A stretch of DNA of 64,000 nt from Kribbella sp. ALI-6-A (GTDB lineage: Bacteria; Actinomycetota; Actinomycetes; Propionibacteriales; Kribbellaceae), in NCBI RefSeq assembly GCF_001984195.1, contig NZ_MTQN01000012.1:1860001-1924000 (forward strand), given 5' to 3'. The position numbers were made by a program, and so were the translations under genes. The notes under the pieces were generated by a model, which did no database searches, had not been told where the DNA came from, and saw only the letters and a list, made by a program, of their open reading frames with translations. How positions within the stretch are numbered: the stretch's first letter is position 1; the number at the start of each line of letters is the position of its first letter. Positions 1 through 7,636 of this stretch are shown here, piece by piece.

Positions 1-576
1 GCCGGCCGCTTCGGCCCAGGCGTTCTCGGCCAGTCCGCTGCGGCGAACGGTCGCGATCCAGGCCGCATCCGTCACGGCGGCGCCCACGACGTAGTGGAAA
101 ACCGCCGACACGGCCGCGTCGAGATGCACACCCTTGAACCCGGCCGCGGCGAGGATGGCGACCATGCGCTCGGCGTACGCCTGGTAGTTCGGGCCCAGTC
201 CGGCGTGCGACGCGAGCAGCTGGGGCGCCCAGGGATGCCGGGCGAAGGCGCCGTACGCCGCCTGCGCGAGTGTGCCGAGCTGGTCGCGCCAGTCGCCGTC
301 TTCGGCCGGGACCAGCGCTTCGCCGAAGACCTCGTCGACGGCCAGCTCCAGCAGGTCGTTTTTGGTTGCCACGCGCCAGTAAAGCGCCGAGGTCGCGGCC
401 GTGCCGAGCTCTGTGGCGAGCCGGCGCATCGAGAGTTGCTGCAGTCCGTCGCGGTCGAGGATTTCCAAGGCGGTCCGGACGATGTCCTGGCGCTCGAGCG
501 GCGCGCGCGTCGGGGCCGGCTCCGTCCGCAGCCAGACCGATCCCAAGGCTGTCTTCTCGTCCGCTTCGCGTGGCAT
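1..576 (-). CDS. TetR/AcrR-family transcriptional regulator, 3' end outside window
   Basis: The reading frame opens with ATG at 576 (MPREADEKTALG) and stays open for 192 codons to the window edge, so the C-terminus is missing. Residues about 25-70 form a TetR-type helix-turn-helix region (IVRTALEILDRDGLQQLSMRRLATELG, followed by the recognition helix with SALYWRV). The rest looks like the helical ligand-binding domain of the TetR_C group. Proteins of this family are dimeric repressors released from DNA by a small molecule. A short palindrome AACA-A-TGTT lies 17 bases upstream of the start and could be an autoregulatory operator. The ligand and target genes are unknown; the gene divergent on the right is a surface protein more than 300 bases away. 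Confidence 0.85.
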   Translation of the reverse strand, partial: MPREADEKTALGSVWLRTEPAPTRAPLERQDIVRTALEILDRDGLQQLSMRRLATELGTAATSALYWRVATKNDLLELAVDEVFGEALVPAEDGDWRDQLGTLAQAAYGAFARHPWAPQLLASHAGLGPNYQAYAERMVAILAAAGFKGVHLDAAVSAVFHYVVGAAVTDAAWIATVRRSGLAENAWAEAAG

Positions 577-896
577 GCCGGCACCCTACTGAAACAATGT
601 TCCGTTTTGTGGGACGTCGTGTCATCACTACGCATCGCGGCCGTTCGGTTGTGCAGAGCAACCGTGTGTAAAGCCTTCGGCGAGTCTTGCCGGATCGGCT
701 TGCGTCGTGGGTCCCCGACCTACAAAGATGCGACACGCTGTCCTGTCGGGGGTCGGCGTGGGCGGAGCTGAGGCAACCGCGCAGCCGAACGGCCATCGGC
801 CGGTCGGGGTGGCAGCGAGCACGGCCGCAGTCGGCGTCGCCGATCGGCTGACGACATCGCCGGTCCTCAGCCGGCATCACACAGTGGGGAAGTTTT
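577..896. other. 320-base non-coding region between tetR and the surface protein gene
   Basis: No convincing gene is seen here. The tetR-proximal end holds the palindrome AACAATGTT (593-601). A small hairpin with arms CGGTTG and CAACCG lies at 646-664. The right end holds the ribosome binding site GGGGAAG (886-892) for the GTG start at 897. The stretch 700-880 is GC-rich with several GGTCGG/CCGACC-like words that could fold as a leader RNA, but I do not recognise a known riboswitch. Confidence 0.5.
593..601. promoter_or_regulatory. candidate TetR operator
   Basis: AACA-A-TGTT is a perfect 4+1+4 palindrome just upstream of the tetR start at 576, in a locally AT-richer patch. TetR-family genes usually repress themselves through such sites. 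The palindrome is short, so it could arise by chance. Confidence 0.3.
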
Positions 897-2165
897 GTGA
901 ACGCATCGAAGGCAGCGCGCGTTCGGGATGCCGTCAAGGCAGCCACCGCGCGGGGCACGACCATGCTGGCCGGCGCGGGGGCTGTTGTTGTCGCTCTGGG
1001 TGGCGTCACTGTTCTGATGGCTCCGTCGGCTTCGGCCGACGGCTCGCCGCAGCCGGGCAACCCAACCTGCGCCGAGCTGCTCCCGGGCTCGAGCGAGCTC
1101 AAGTTCGACGGCAAGGTGAAGGACGGCTCGATGTCGGAGGGGGACTTGACGGTCACCATCGACGTCCGCACGCTCGCCGCCGACGATCCGGCCCACCCGG
1201 GCGACCAGACCGGCAGCCAGGTGGTCGACTTCACGGCCACCGGCGGCACGATCCTCGGTGTCATCGTCAAGGGCGGCCCGACGGCCAACTTCTACAACTA
1301 CAGCCCGGCCGGCACGACCGCCGGTACGTCGCTGCATGCGCCGGTGAACAAGGCGAACTTCTACGAGCTGAGCCACGTGTCGTTCTGCTACGGCACGCCG
1401 ACCACCACGCCGACCCCGACCGTGACTCCGTCGGAGACGCCGAGCGAGACCCCGTCCGAGACGCCTTCGCAGACGCCGTCCGAGACTCCGTCGGAGACGC
1501 CTAGCGAGACGCCGTCGCAGACCCCGTCGGAGACGCCGAGCGAGACCCCCTCCGAGACGCCGAGCCAGACGCCGTCGGAGACGCCGAGCGAGACCCCTTC
1601 GGAGACCCCGAGCGAGACTCCCTCGGAGACCCCGAGCCAGACGCCGTCCGAGACGCCGTCGGAGACCCCGTCCGAGACGCCGAGCGAGACCCCCTCCGAG
1701 ACGCCGAGCGAAACGCCGTCGGAGACCCCGAGCGAGACCCCCTCGGAGACCCCGAGCCAGACTCCCTCGGAGACTCCGAGCCAGACGCCGTCGGAGACCC
1801 CGAGCCAGACCCCGTCCGAGACGCCTTCGGAGACTCCGAGCCAGACCCCGTCGGAGACCCCGAGCCAGACCCCGTCGCAGACTCCCTCGGAGTCCCCGAG
1901 CGGCACGCCGTCCGAGTCCCCGTCGCAGTCGCCGTCGGGTACCCCGAGCACGTCGCAGCCGACCGCGACTCCGTCCACGTCGACCCCGGTCGTCGTGCCG
2001 ACCGAGATCGACGCCGGTGTGGGCGGTTCGCCGCAGCTGACCAACACGTCGGCGAACACCAGCAACCAGAACGTGTGGGGCATCGCCCTGCTGGTCGTCG
2101 GTGGTCTGCTGATGGCCGGCGCGCTGCTGAAGGGACGCCTGCGCCCGGGCAAGCACGCGCTCTGA
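897..2165 (+). CDS. Sortase-associated surface protein with long PSET/PSQT repeat stalk
   Basis: This 422-residue exported protein starts at GTG 897, with GGGGAAG four bases upstream. It has an N-terminal signal region (about residues 20-45, ending near ASASADG) and a folded domain of about 120 residues with few recognisable landmarks (about 46-170). A stalk of about 43 tetrapeptides (PSET, PSQT, finally PSES/PSGT) follows at about 177-348. The C-terminus has PTEIDAGVGG, a hydrophobic helix (IALLVVGGLLMAGALL) and a basic tail. That layout is a wall-anchoring signal without a classical LPXTG. The next gene, one base downstream, is a class F sortase, so the pair is probably enzyme and substrate. 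The folded domain is unassigned; an adhesin or envelope spacer role is inference. Confidence 0.8.
   Translation: MNASKAARVRDAVKAATARGTTMLAGAGAVVVALGGVTVLMAPSASADGSPQPGNPTCAELLPGSSELKFDGKVKDGSMSEGDLTVTIDVRTLAADDPAHPGDQTGSQVVDFTATGGTILGVIVKGGPTANFYNYSPAGTTAGTSLHAPVNKANFYELSHVSFCYGTPTTTPTPTVTPSETPSETPSETPSQTPSETPSETPSETPSQTPSETPSETPSETPSQTPSETPSETPSETPSETPSETPSQTPSETPSETPSETPSETPSETPSETPSETPSETPSETPSQTPSETPSQTPSETPSQTPSETPSETPSQTPSETPSQTPSQTPSESPSGTPSESPSQSPSGTPSTSQPTATPSTSTPVVVPTEIDAGVGGSPQLTNTSANTSNQNVWGIALLVVGGLLMAGALLKGRLRPGKHAL
1424..1939 (+). repeat. 12-bp coding tandem repeat (about 43 units)
   Basis: Units such as CCGTCGGAGACG, CCGAGCGAGACC and CCGAGCCAGACG repeat in frame, each encoding P-S-E/Q-T. 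Synonymous variation (CCGTCC, CCGAGC, CCTTCG) is scattered, which argues against very recent expansion of the whole array. Glutamine units recur at intervals of four early in the array and then become irregular. The array creates long spurious open frames on the other strand. Confidence 0.9.
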
Positions 2166-2166
2166 C

Positions 2167-2883
2167 ATGACCGTTCAGCCTGATCGTCAGCGCCGCCCCG
2201 GCCCTCGCCGGACCGTGGTGGCGCTGGCGGCGGGCGCGGTCCTGGTCGTTGCCGGCGGCTACCTGCAGTTCCGCCCCGACGACGATCCGCAAGGCCGGCA
2301 GGCCCCGCCTGCCGGCCCTGTGTCGTCTCAGCCCACCGCCCAACCCACCACGCAGCCGCCGTCCTCGGCCAAGCCGTCGACCCCGGCGAATCAGCCGCCC
2401 CGCACGCCGTCGGCCCTTCCGGAGGCCAGCGGCACGCACCGACCGCCGGTAGGCGGTCCGCAGCGAATCGTCGTCCCACGGCTCAAGGTCTCCGCCAGGG
2501 TCCTCGGGATCCGGGCCAAGGGTGGCACGCTGATCCCGCCGTCCAATCCCCGCCTGGTCGGCTGGTGGTCCGACGGAGCGCGACCGGGCGCCGAGAAGGG
2601 ATCGGCCATCATCACCGGGCACACGGTGCACACCGGCGGTGGCGCGTTCGACGACCTCGGGACGCTGCGTCCCGGCGACGCCGTGAACGTTGCCACCGGC
2701 AAGCAAACCCTGCGGTACGCCGTGGTCTCGGTCACCACCTACCGCAAACGGGCCCTGGCCAAGCAGGCGGCCCGGCTCTTCGACCAGAGCGTGCCCGGCC
2801 GCCTCGTCCTGGTCACTTGCGAGGACTGGAACGGCACCGACTACGAGAGCAACGCCGTCGTCATCGCCCGCCCGGTCACATGA
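2167..2883 (+). CDS. Class F sortase
   Basis: This 238-residue membrane-anchored transpeptidase joins surface proteins to the cell envelope. Residues about 16-33 form an N-terminal membrane helix, 40-95 are a Pro/Gln/Thr-rich linker, and 100-238 are the sortase barrel. The catalytic His is in ITGHTVH (His152) and the catalytic Cys is in LVTCEDW (Cys218). The segment after the Cys reads DYESN; many sortases carry the essential Arg about here, but Glu is present, so Arg placement is uncertain. The gene begins one base after the stop of the repeat surface protein, which marks that protein as the likely substrate. Housekeeping sortase E is not in this window. Confidence 0.88.
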   Translation: MTVQPDRQRRPGPRRTVVALAAGAVLVVAGGYLQFRPDDDPQGRQAPPAGPVSSQPTAQPTTQPPSSAKPSTPANQPPRTPSALPEASGTHRPPVGGPQRIVVPRLKVSARVLGIRAKGGTLIPPSNPRLVGWWSDGARPGAEKGSAIITGHTVHTGGGAFDDLGTLRPGDAVNVATGKQTLRYAVVSVTTYRKRALAKQAARLFDQSVPGRLVLVTCEDWNGTDYESNAVVIARPVT

Positions 2884-2885
2884 CT

Positions 2886-2919
2886 CGGCGGCCGCCCCTC
2901 GGTTGAGGAACGGCCGCCG
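2886..2919. terminator. Bidirectional hairpin terminator
   Basis: The arms CGGCGGCCG and CGGCCGCCG pair perfectly, with an inner CCTC/GAGG stem and a GGTT loop. It lies exactly between the convergent sortase and trypsin genes. There is no U-tract, as is usual in actinobacteria. Confidence 0.75.
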
Positions 2920-2931
2920 GAGCAACGATCG

Positions 2932-3726
2932 CTAGCTGTTGATCTGAGCGGTCAGCGCCGAGGCGTACGTCGCGACCTCGGCGTACACGCCCGGGTTGCC
3001 GGCGTCGGCGCAGCCGATGCCCCAGGAAACGACGCCGAACAGCCGGCCGTTCAGCACCAGCGGGCCACCGGAGTCGCCCTGGCAGGAGTCCTTGCCGCCC
3101 TCCTTGTAGCCGGCGCAGATCTCACCGTCGGCCACGTAGTCGTAGCCGGCGTACACCTGACCGCAGTAGGAGTCGCCGAGCACGGGGACGGTCACCTTCT
3201 GGAAGGTGTCGGCCGGACCAGTGCCCTCGGTGTTGCCCCAGCCGTAGACGACCGGCTGCGCACCGACGGCGTCGGCCGCACGGCTGGTCTCCAGCGGCAG
3301 CGTCGGGACACCGGTGAACGGCGTGGTCAGCGTAAGCACCGCGACGTCGTGACCCGGCGCGCGGCCGTACAGCGGGTCCTTCCAGATGCTGGAGATCTTC
3401 GAGGTGCGGCCGGTCGTGGTGCTCAGCTTGTCGCGGCCCTGCACGGCGGTGTAGGTACTGCGCGCCTTGGTGACGCAGTGCGCGGCGGTGACGATCTTGT
3501 TCGCCTTCACCAGCGTGGCGCCGCAGTACTGGCCGCTCGGCACCGGGGACTGGCTGTTGTTCAGCGCGATCGCCCAGGGTGCCTGCGCGGTGCTGGCCAG
3601 GGTGCCGCCGACGATGTTGGTTCCCGGCGCGACCCGGGCCTCGGCGGTGCTGATCGCACCGGCCGACGCGACGGCGACCATCACCGCGACCATCGCCGCA
3701 CGGGTGAACTTGAGCTTTCCTGTCAT
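2932..3726 (-). CDS. Secreted trypsin-like serine protease
   Basis: This 264-residue S1A chymotrypsin-fold protease resembles Streptomyces trypsin. A basic N-terminus and hydrophobic core (residues 4-30) make a signal peptide, followed by a very short propeptide. Mature protein should start at Ile38 of IVGG. The triad is His83 (TAAHC), Asp127 (HDVAVL) and Ser219 (GDSGGP). Asp213, six residues before the serine, predicts cleavage after Lys/Arg. Six cysteines would give three disulfides. It is transcribed toward the sortase, with a shared terminator. A role in extracellular protein feeding or processing is inferred; another secreted S1 protease lies at 23 kb. Confidence 0.93.
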   Translation of the reverse strand: MTGKLKFTRAAMVAVMVAVASAGAISTAEARVAPGTNIVGGTLASTAQAPWAIALNNSQSPVPSGQYCGATLVKANKIVTAAHCVTKARSTYTAVQGRDKLSTTTGRTSKISSIWKDPLYGRAPGHDVAVLTLTTPFTGVPTLPLETSRAADAVGAQPVVYGWGNTEGTGPADTFQKVTVPVLGDSYCGQVYAGYDYVADGEICAGYKEGGKDSCQGDSGGPLVLNGRLFGVVSWGIGCADAGNPGVYAEVATYASALTAQINS

Positions 3727-3927
3727 GCCTCACACTCCAGGTCTCTTCGGCCGCTTGGGCGGTTGCGGCCTCTGACCGAGAAGAGTCGTCGCATCACGGT
3801 GCGTGAAGCAAGCGATTGCTCCGGCACATCGGTGACGGGTCATTGCTGTGTCACCCGATCGCCGGTCCGGCAAGGGGAAACCTCCGGCCGAGGCCGTTCG
3901 GCGGACCGGCGGCGCCGAGTTCTCCTG

Positions 3928-4764
3928 TCAGGCGACGTTGAACTCGTCGGGGTGCGGGCCGGTGCGCTCGCCGCGGTCGAGCTCGGCCAGCGCGGCGAGA
4001 TCGGAGTCGGTCAGCTCGAAGCCGAAGACGTCGAGGTTCTCGGCGATGCGGGACGGCGTGACGGACTTGGGGATCACCACGGTGCCGAGTTGGAGGTGCC
4101 AGCGCAGCACGACCTGGGCCGCGGTCCGGCCGTGCCGCTCGGCGATCGCCTGGATGGCCGGCTCGGCGAGCAGCGAACCGCCCTTGGCCAGCGGGCTCCA
4201 CGCCTCGGTCGCGATGCCGTGCTCCTCGTCGTACGCTCGGACCTCGGTCTGCTGCAGGTACGGGTGCAGCTCGATCTGGTTGACCGCCGGGACGATCGAC
4301 GCGGTCTCGGCGAGGTGGTCGAGGTGGGCCGGCTGGAAGTTCGAGACTCCGATCGCCCGGACCAGGCCGTCGGCCTTGAGCTTCTCCAGCGCGCGCCAGC
4401 TGTCGACGTACTTGCCGAGGGCCGGGGCGGGCCAGTGGATCAGGTAGAGGTCGACGTACTCGAGTCCGAGCAGGGACCGGCTGCGCTCGAAGGCCTTCAG
4501 GGTCTGGTCGTAGCCCTGGTCGGCGTTCCACAGCTTGGTGGTGACGAAGAGCTCGGAGCGCTCGATGCCGGAGTCGGCCAGCGCCTTCCCGACGCCTGCC
4601 TCGTTCTGGTACGCCGCGGCGGTGTCGATGCTGCAGTAACCGGCCTGGAGGGCGGCGGTGACCGCGGCGGTGGTCTCGTCGTCCGGCACCTGGAAGACGC
4701 CGAAGCCCAGCTGCGGCATCTCGACGCCGTTGTTCAAGGTGACCGTGGGAAGGTCGGCTGCCAT
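3928..4764 (-). CDS. Aldo/keto reductase
   Basis: This 278-residue cytosolic NADPH-dependent carbonyl reductase belongs to the AKR5-like bacterial group (2,5-diketo-D-gluconate reductase relatives). I take ATG 4764 (MAADLPTVTL), preceded by GGGAG, rather than the in-frame start 60 bases upstream, which would add a non-conserved basic tail. The catalytic tetrad is visible: Asp and Tyr in SIDTAAAYQNE, Lys in TTKLWN, His in LIHWP. The C-terminal cofactor loop IPKSVTPSRIAEN is typical. It is divergent from a MarR regulator across a 131-base region with a perfect inverted repeat, so MarR control is likely. Stress or quinone/aldehyde detoxification is inference. Confidence 0.9.
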   Translation of the reverse strand: MAADLPTVTLNNGVEMPQLGFGVFQVPDDETTAAVTAALQAGYCSIDTAAAYQNEAGVGKALADSGIERSELFVTTKLWNADQGYDQTLKAFERSRSLLGLEYVDLYLIHWPAPALGKYVDSWRALEKLKADGLVRAIGVSNFQPAHLDHLAETASIVPAVNQIELHPYLQQTEVRAYDEEHGIATEAWSPLAKGGSLLAEPAIQAIAERHGRTAAQVVLRWHLQLGTVVIPKSVTPSRIAENLDVFGFELTDSDLAALAELDRGERTGPHPDEFNVA

Positions 4765-4807
4765 GGCTTTTCTGCTCCCGCTAGGTAGTCTGGTGATTAA
4801 TACCCGC

Positions 4808-4832
4808 GTCCGCGATAGTTGCACACGCGGAC
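4808..4832. promoter_or_regulatory. Candidate MarR operator
   Basis: GTCCGCG and CGCGGAC form perfect 7-base arms around an 11-base spacer, with a nested TAGT/ACTA pair, in the divergent marR/aldo-keto reductase promoter region. Location and symmetry fit a MarR dimer site controlling both genes. No match to a named operator is claimed. Confidence 0.5.
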
Positions 4833-4895
4833 TACTGGCTCATGAAACCACTCGTGGTGGCTGAGATCAAATGGGCCGGCGAGTGAGGAGGAGTT

Positions 4896-5351
4896 GTGGG
4901 ACTACCGGACGACGCTGCGGAGGCCCGCGCGCAGGGATGGCGCACGCTGGCGGCGCTGCACGCGCGGATCGAGGACGAGCTGGAGCGCGCGCTGCAGAAG
5001 CAGCACGGGCTTTCCGTCAGTGAGTACAGCGTGCTCGACGTACTGGCGCGGCAGGACGACTACCACCTGCGGATGAACCAGCTGTCGAACGCCGTGGTGC
5101 TCAGCCAGTCCGCGACCACGCGCCTGGTGAACCGGCTGGAGGACCGCAAGCTGCTCGAGCGCTACCTGTGCCCGACCGACCGCCGCGGCATCTACACCGA
5201 GGTCACCCAGGCCGGCCGCGACCTGCTCGAGCAAGCGCAGCCGACGCACGACGCGGTCCTGACGTCGGCCCTCGACGCCGCCGCCGAACTGCCCGAGCTG
5301 GCACCGCTGGTCCAGGCACTGGCCAAGCTTTCCCTGCCCGCCAAGGTCTGA
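4896..5351 (+). CDS. MarR-family transcriptional regulator
   Basis: This 151-residue dimeric winged-helix repressor starts at GTG 4896 after GAGGAG. Residues about 45-105 hold the winged helix (LSVSEYSVLDVLA, recognition helix with SQSATTRLVNRLEDRKLLER, wing with PTDRRGIYTEVT). The flanking helices form the dimer domain. The sequence CPTDRRG contains a cysteine (about residue 91) that could sense oxidants, but this is speculation. It is divergent from an aldo/keto reductase, its probable target. Confidence 0.9.
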   Translation: MGLPDDAAEARAQGWRTLAALHARIEDELERALQKQHGLSVSEYSVLDVLARQDDYHLRMNQLSNAVVLSQSATTRLVNRLEDRKLLERYLCPTDRRGIYTEVTQAGRDLLEQAQPTHDAVLTSALDAAAELPELAPLVQALAKLSLPAKV

Positions 5352-5366
5352 CGACCGGCCGGGGGC

Positions 5367-5570
5367 TCAGTCCTGCCGGTTGTTCGCGACGATCGCGGCG
5401 ATCGGCGGCAGCACCGCGGCGACGGCGCTCATGCCGATCGCCGCGGGCACGGAGAACAGCCGCACGACGAACCAGGCCAGCCCGATCAGCACCACGCAGG
5501 TGCCCATGATCCACAGGTACGCCCGCTGGTTACCGGGCCGGCCGGTCATCCGCCACTTCTGATCGGGCAC
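5367..5570 (-). CDS. Small membrane protein, DUF3099-like
   Basis: This 67-residue protein has two hydrophobic helices (about 18-37 and 43-61) and ends LPPIAAIVANNRQD. The pattern of a polar N-terminus, two helices and a conserved LPxxAxxxAN ending matches my memory of actinobacterial DUF3099 proteins, whose function is unknown. It is convergent with marR, 15 bases away, and upstream of nothing in the same direction. Confidence 0.6.
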   Translation of the reverse strand: MPDQKWRMTGRPGNQRAYLWIMGTCVVLIGLAWFVVRLFSVPAAIGMSAVAAVLPPIAAIVANNRQD

Positions 5571-5597
5571 CCTTCCACCGTACGCCGGGCGCCGCGG

Positions 5598-6527
5598 TCA
5601 GACTGGCTTGGTGCCGGGGATGCCCGGCCAGGTCGTGTGCAGGACGTCGACGAAGGCGGCCGCGAGCGGGTCGGCGGTGCCTCGGGTGTATGCCGTGAGC
5701 GTGCGGCAGATCGGCGGGTCGGTGCGGAGGACGAGTCCGTCGAAGCCGGGCGGAAGGACGTTGGCGGGGACCAGCGCCGGGCCGAGTCCGGCGGCGGCGA
5801 GCGCGGGGGCGGCGGCGGTCTGCTCGGTGCGGACAGCGATCCGGGGCTGGAAGCCGGCTTGGGCACAGGCCTGGTCCAGCAGGTCCGCGAGGCCGTGGCC
5901 TGGGGTGTAGTGGACCCAGGCGCGGTCGGTCAGCTCGTCGAGCGAAATGGTGGGCGCCCGGTCCAATGGGGTGGCGCCTGCGCGGCGCCGTGTGGGCGCG
6001 AGCGCGTCGTCGGAGGCGAGGACCACGACGAACTCCTCGATCCCCAGCCTGTGGACAGAGCCGGGCCACGTCGCGGGTGACGGGCCGATGGCGAGGTCGG
6101 CCTCGCCGGTGGCCATCGCGTCGGCCAGTTCGTCGGCGTGCCGGTGCTCGAACAGGCGGATGCCGACGTCGGCGTACTGGCGGCGCCACGCTTTCAGCGC
6201 GGCCGGAAGGATGCCGAGGCTGACCGAGTAGAGCGTGGCGATCTGCAGTTCGCCGGTCTCCAGCCCGGCTGCCTGGCGGGCGGCGCACCGCGCGCGTTCG
6301 GCGTCGGCGAGCGCGGCGCGGGCGTGCGGGAGCATCGCGCGGCCGCTCGGGGTGAGCCGGAGATTCTTCGGCAGCCGTTCCAGCAGGGGACCGCCGGCCG
6401 ATCGTTCGAGGGCCCGGATCTGATGCGACAGCGCCGGCTGCGTGACGTGCAGCAACTCGGCGGCCCGCGTGAAGGAGCCCTGGTCGACCACTGTCACCAG
6501 GTACTCCAGCTGCCGCAGTGTCGCCAT
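5598..6527 (-). CDS. LysR-family transcriptional regulator
   Basis: This 309-residue LysR activator/repressor starts MATLRQLEYLV. The winged HTH covers residues 1-60 (GSFTRAAELLHVTQPALSHQI), followed by the linker helix and a periplasmic-binding-protein-like effector domain (about 90-300). It is divergent from an SDR oxidoreductase with 71 bases between starts, the classical LysR arrangement in which the neighbour is the target. The start is fixed by the conserved LysR N-terminus. The co-inducer is unknown. Confidence 0.93.
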   Translation of the reverse strand: MATLRQLEYLVTVVDQGSFTRAAELLHVTQPALSHQIRALERSAGGPLLERLPKNLRLTPSGRAMLPHARAALADAERARCAARQAAGLETGELQIATLYSVSLGILPAALKAWRRQYADVGIRLFEHRHADELADAMATGEADLAIGPSPATWPGSVHRLGIEEFVVVLASDDALAPTRRRAGATPLDRAPTISLDELTDRAWVHYTPGHGLADLLDQACAQAGFQPRIAVRTEQTAAAPALAAAGLGPALVPANVLPPGFDGLVLRTDPPICRTLTAYTRGTADPLAAAFVDVLHTTWPGIPGTKPV

Positions 6528-6532
6528 GAGCC

Positions 6533-6569
6533 AAGTTTATGCACAGGCTGAGAACGATGCATTGGACTT
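6533..6569. promoter_or_regulatory. Candidate LysR binding region
   Basis: AAGTTTATGCA and TGCATTGGACTT are imperfect inverted arms in the 71-base divergent lysR/SDR promoter. The region also contains the repeated word CACAGGCTG. Position and AT content relative to the surroundings suggest the LysR site. Confidence 0.4.
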
Positions 6570-6598
6570 ATCCACAGACTCGCCCACAGGCTGGGGAC

Positions 6599-7636
6599 AT
6601 GACGAAGAACAAGGCCCTGGTGGTCGGCGCGCGCGGCGTGATCGGCAGCAACCTGGTCGAGCACCTGAACGGACTGCCCGCGTGGGAGGTGATCGGCCTG
6701 TCGCGGCGCGGCGGACCCGGCCAGCTCGCTGTCGACCTGCTCGACGCCGACGACACGAGGACGAAGCTCGCCGGGCTGACCGACGTGACGCACGTCTTCT
6801 ACGCGGCGTACCAGGACCGGCCGACGTGGGCCGAGTTGGTCCCGCCGAATCTCGCGATGCTGGTCAACGTGGTGGACGCCGTCGAGCCGGTCGCGCGCGG
6901 GCTGCGGCACGTCAGCCTGATGCAGGGCTACAAGGTGTACGGCGCGCACCTCGGGCCGTTCAAGACGCCGGCGCGGGAGGACGATCCGCCGCACCTGCCG
7001 CCGGAGTTCAACGTCGACCAGCAGCAGTTCCTCGAGGATCGGCAGCAGGGCAAGGCCTGGACCTGGTCGGCGCTGCGGCCGTCGGTGGTCGGCGGCACGG
7101 CGCTCGGCAACCCGATGAACCTGGCCGTCGCGATCGCCACCTACGCGTCGATCTCGAAGCAGCTCGGCGTACCGCTGCGCTTCCCCGGCAAGTCCGGCGC
7201 GTACGACGCGCTGCTGGAGCTGACCGACTCAGGGTTGTTGGCCAAGGCAACTGTCTGGGCGGCGACCAGCCCGGCCGCGGCGAACCAGGCGTTCAACATC
7301 ACGAACGGCGACCTGTTCCGCTGGAACGAGCTGTGGCCGAAGCTCGCCGCCTGGTTCGGGATGGAGGTGGCACCGCCGCTGCAGATGTCGCTGCAGGACG
7401 TGATGGCGGACAAGGGGCCGCTGTGGGACCGGATGCAGACCGAGCACGGCCTCGCCGGTACGCCGTACGCCGACGTGTCGTCGTGGGGCTTCGCGGACTT
7501 CGTGTTCGGCTGGGACTACGACTTCTTCGCCGACGGCTCGAAGGCGCGGCGGGCCGGGTTCCACGAGCACGTGGAGACCGAGCAGATGTTCTACCGGTTG
7601 TTCGGGCAGTTGCGACAGCGGCGGATCATCCCGTAG
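6599..7636 (+). CDS. SDR-family oxidoreductase (PRISE/progesterone 5-beta-reductase-like)
   Basis: This 345-residue atypical extended SDR starts at ATG 6599 (MTKNKALVVGARG). The glycine motif GARGVIG (about residues 11-17) binds NADPH. The YKVYGAHLGPF segment near 110-120 matches the Lys/Tyr motif of the PRISE (iridoid synthase-like) group rather than the classical YxxxK. Members reduce enone double bonds or act on aldehydes. The extra in-frame upstream codons lie inside the LysR operator region, so the later start is preferred. LysR-divergent placement implies substrate induction; the substrate is unknown. Confidence 0.82.
   Translation: MTKNKALVVGARGVIGSNLVEHLNGLPAWEVIGLSRRGGPGQLAVDLLDADDTRTKLAGLTDVTHVFYAAYQDRPTWAELVPPNLAMLVNVVDAVEPVARGLRHVSLMQGYKVYGAHLGPFKTPAREDDPPHLPPEFNVDQQQFLEDRQQGKAWTWSALRPSVVGGTALGNPMNLAVAIATYASISKQLGVPLRFPGKSGAYDALLELTDSGLLAKATVWAATSPAAANQAFNITNGDLFRWNELWPKLAAWFGMEVAPPLQMSLQDVMADKGPLWDRMQTEHGLAGTPYADVSSWGFADFVFGWDYDFFADGSKARRAGFHEHVETEQMFYRLFGQLRQRRIIP

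Noticed and set aside
577..896. Possible c-di-AMP or other wall-related riboswitch upstream of the surface protein
   Set aside because: GC-rich fold-back words are present but the conserved core sequences of known classes were not found.
867..2168. 433-residue Arg/Gly-rich open frame antisense to the repeat protein
   Set aside because: It mirrors the 12-bp repeat, has implausible low-complexity composition and no start signal. The sense protein has a signal peptide, an anchor and a sortase partner.
3831..3855. Inverted repeat GGTGAC/GTCACC between the trypsin and aldo/keto reductase genes
   Set aside because: Short arms with a 13-base loop, behind one gene and before another on the same strand. 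It could be a weak terminator but support is insufficient.
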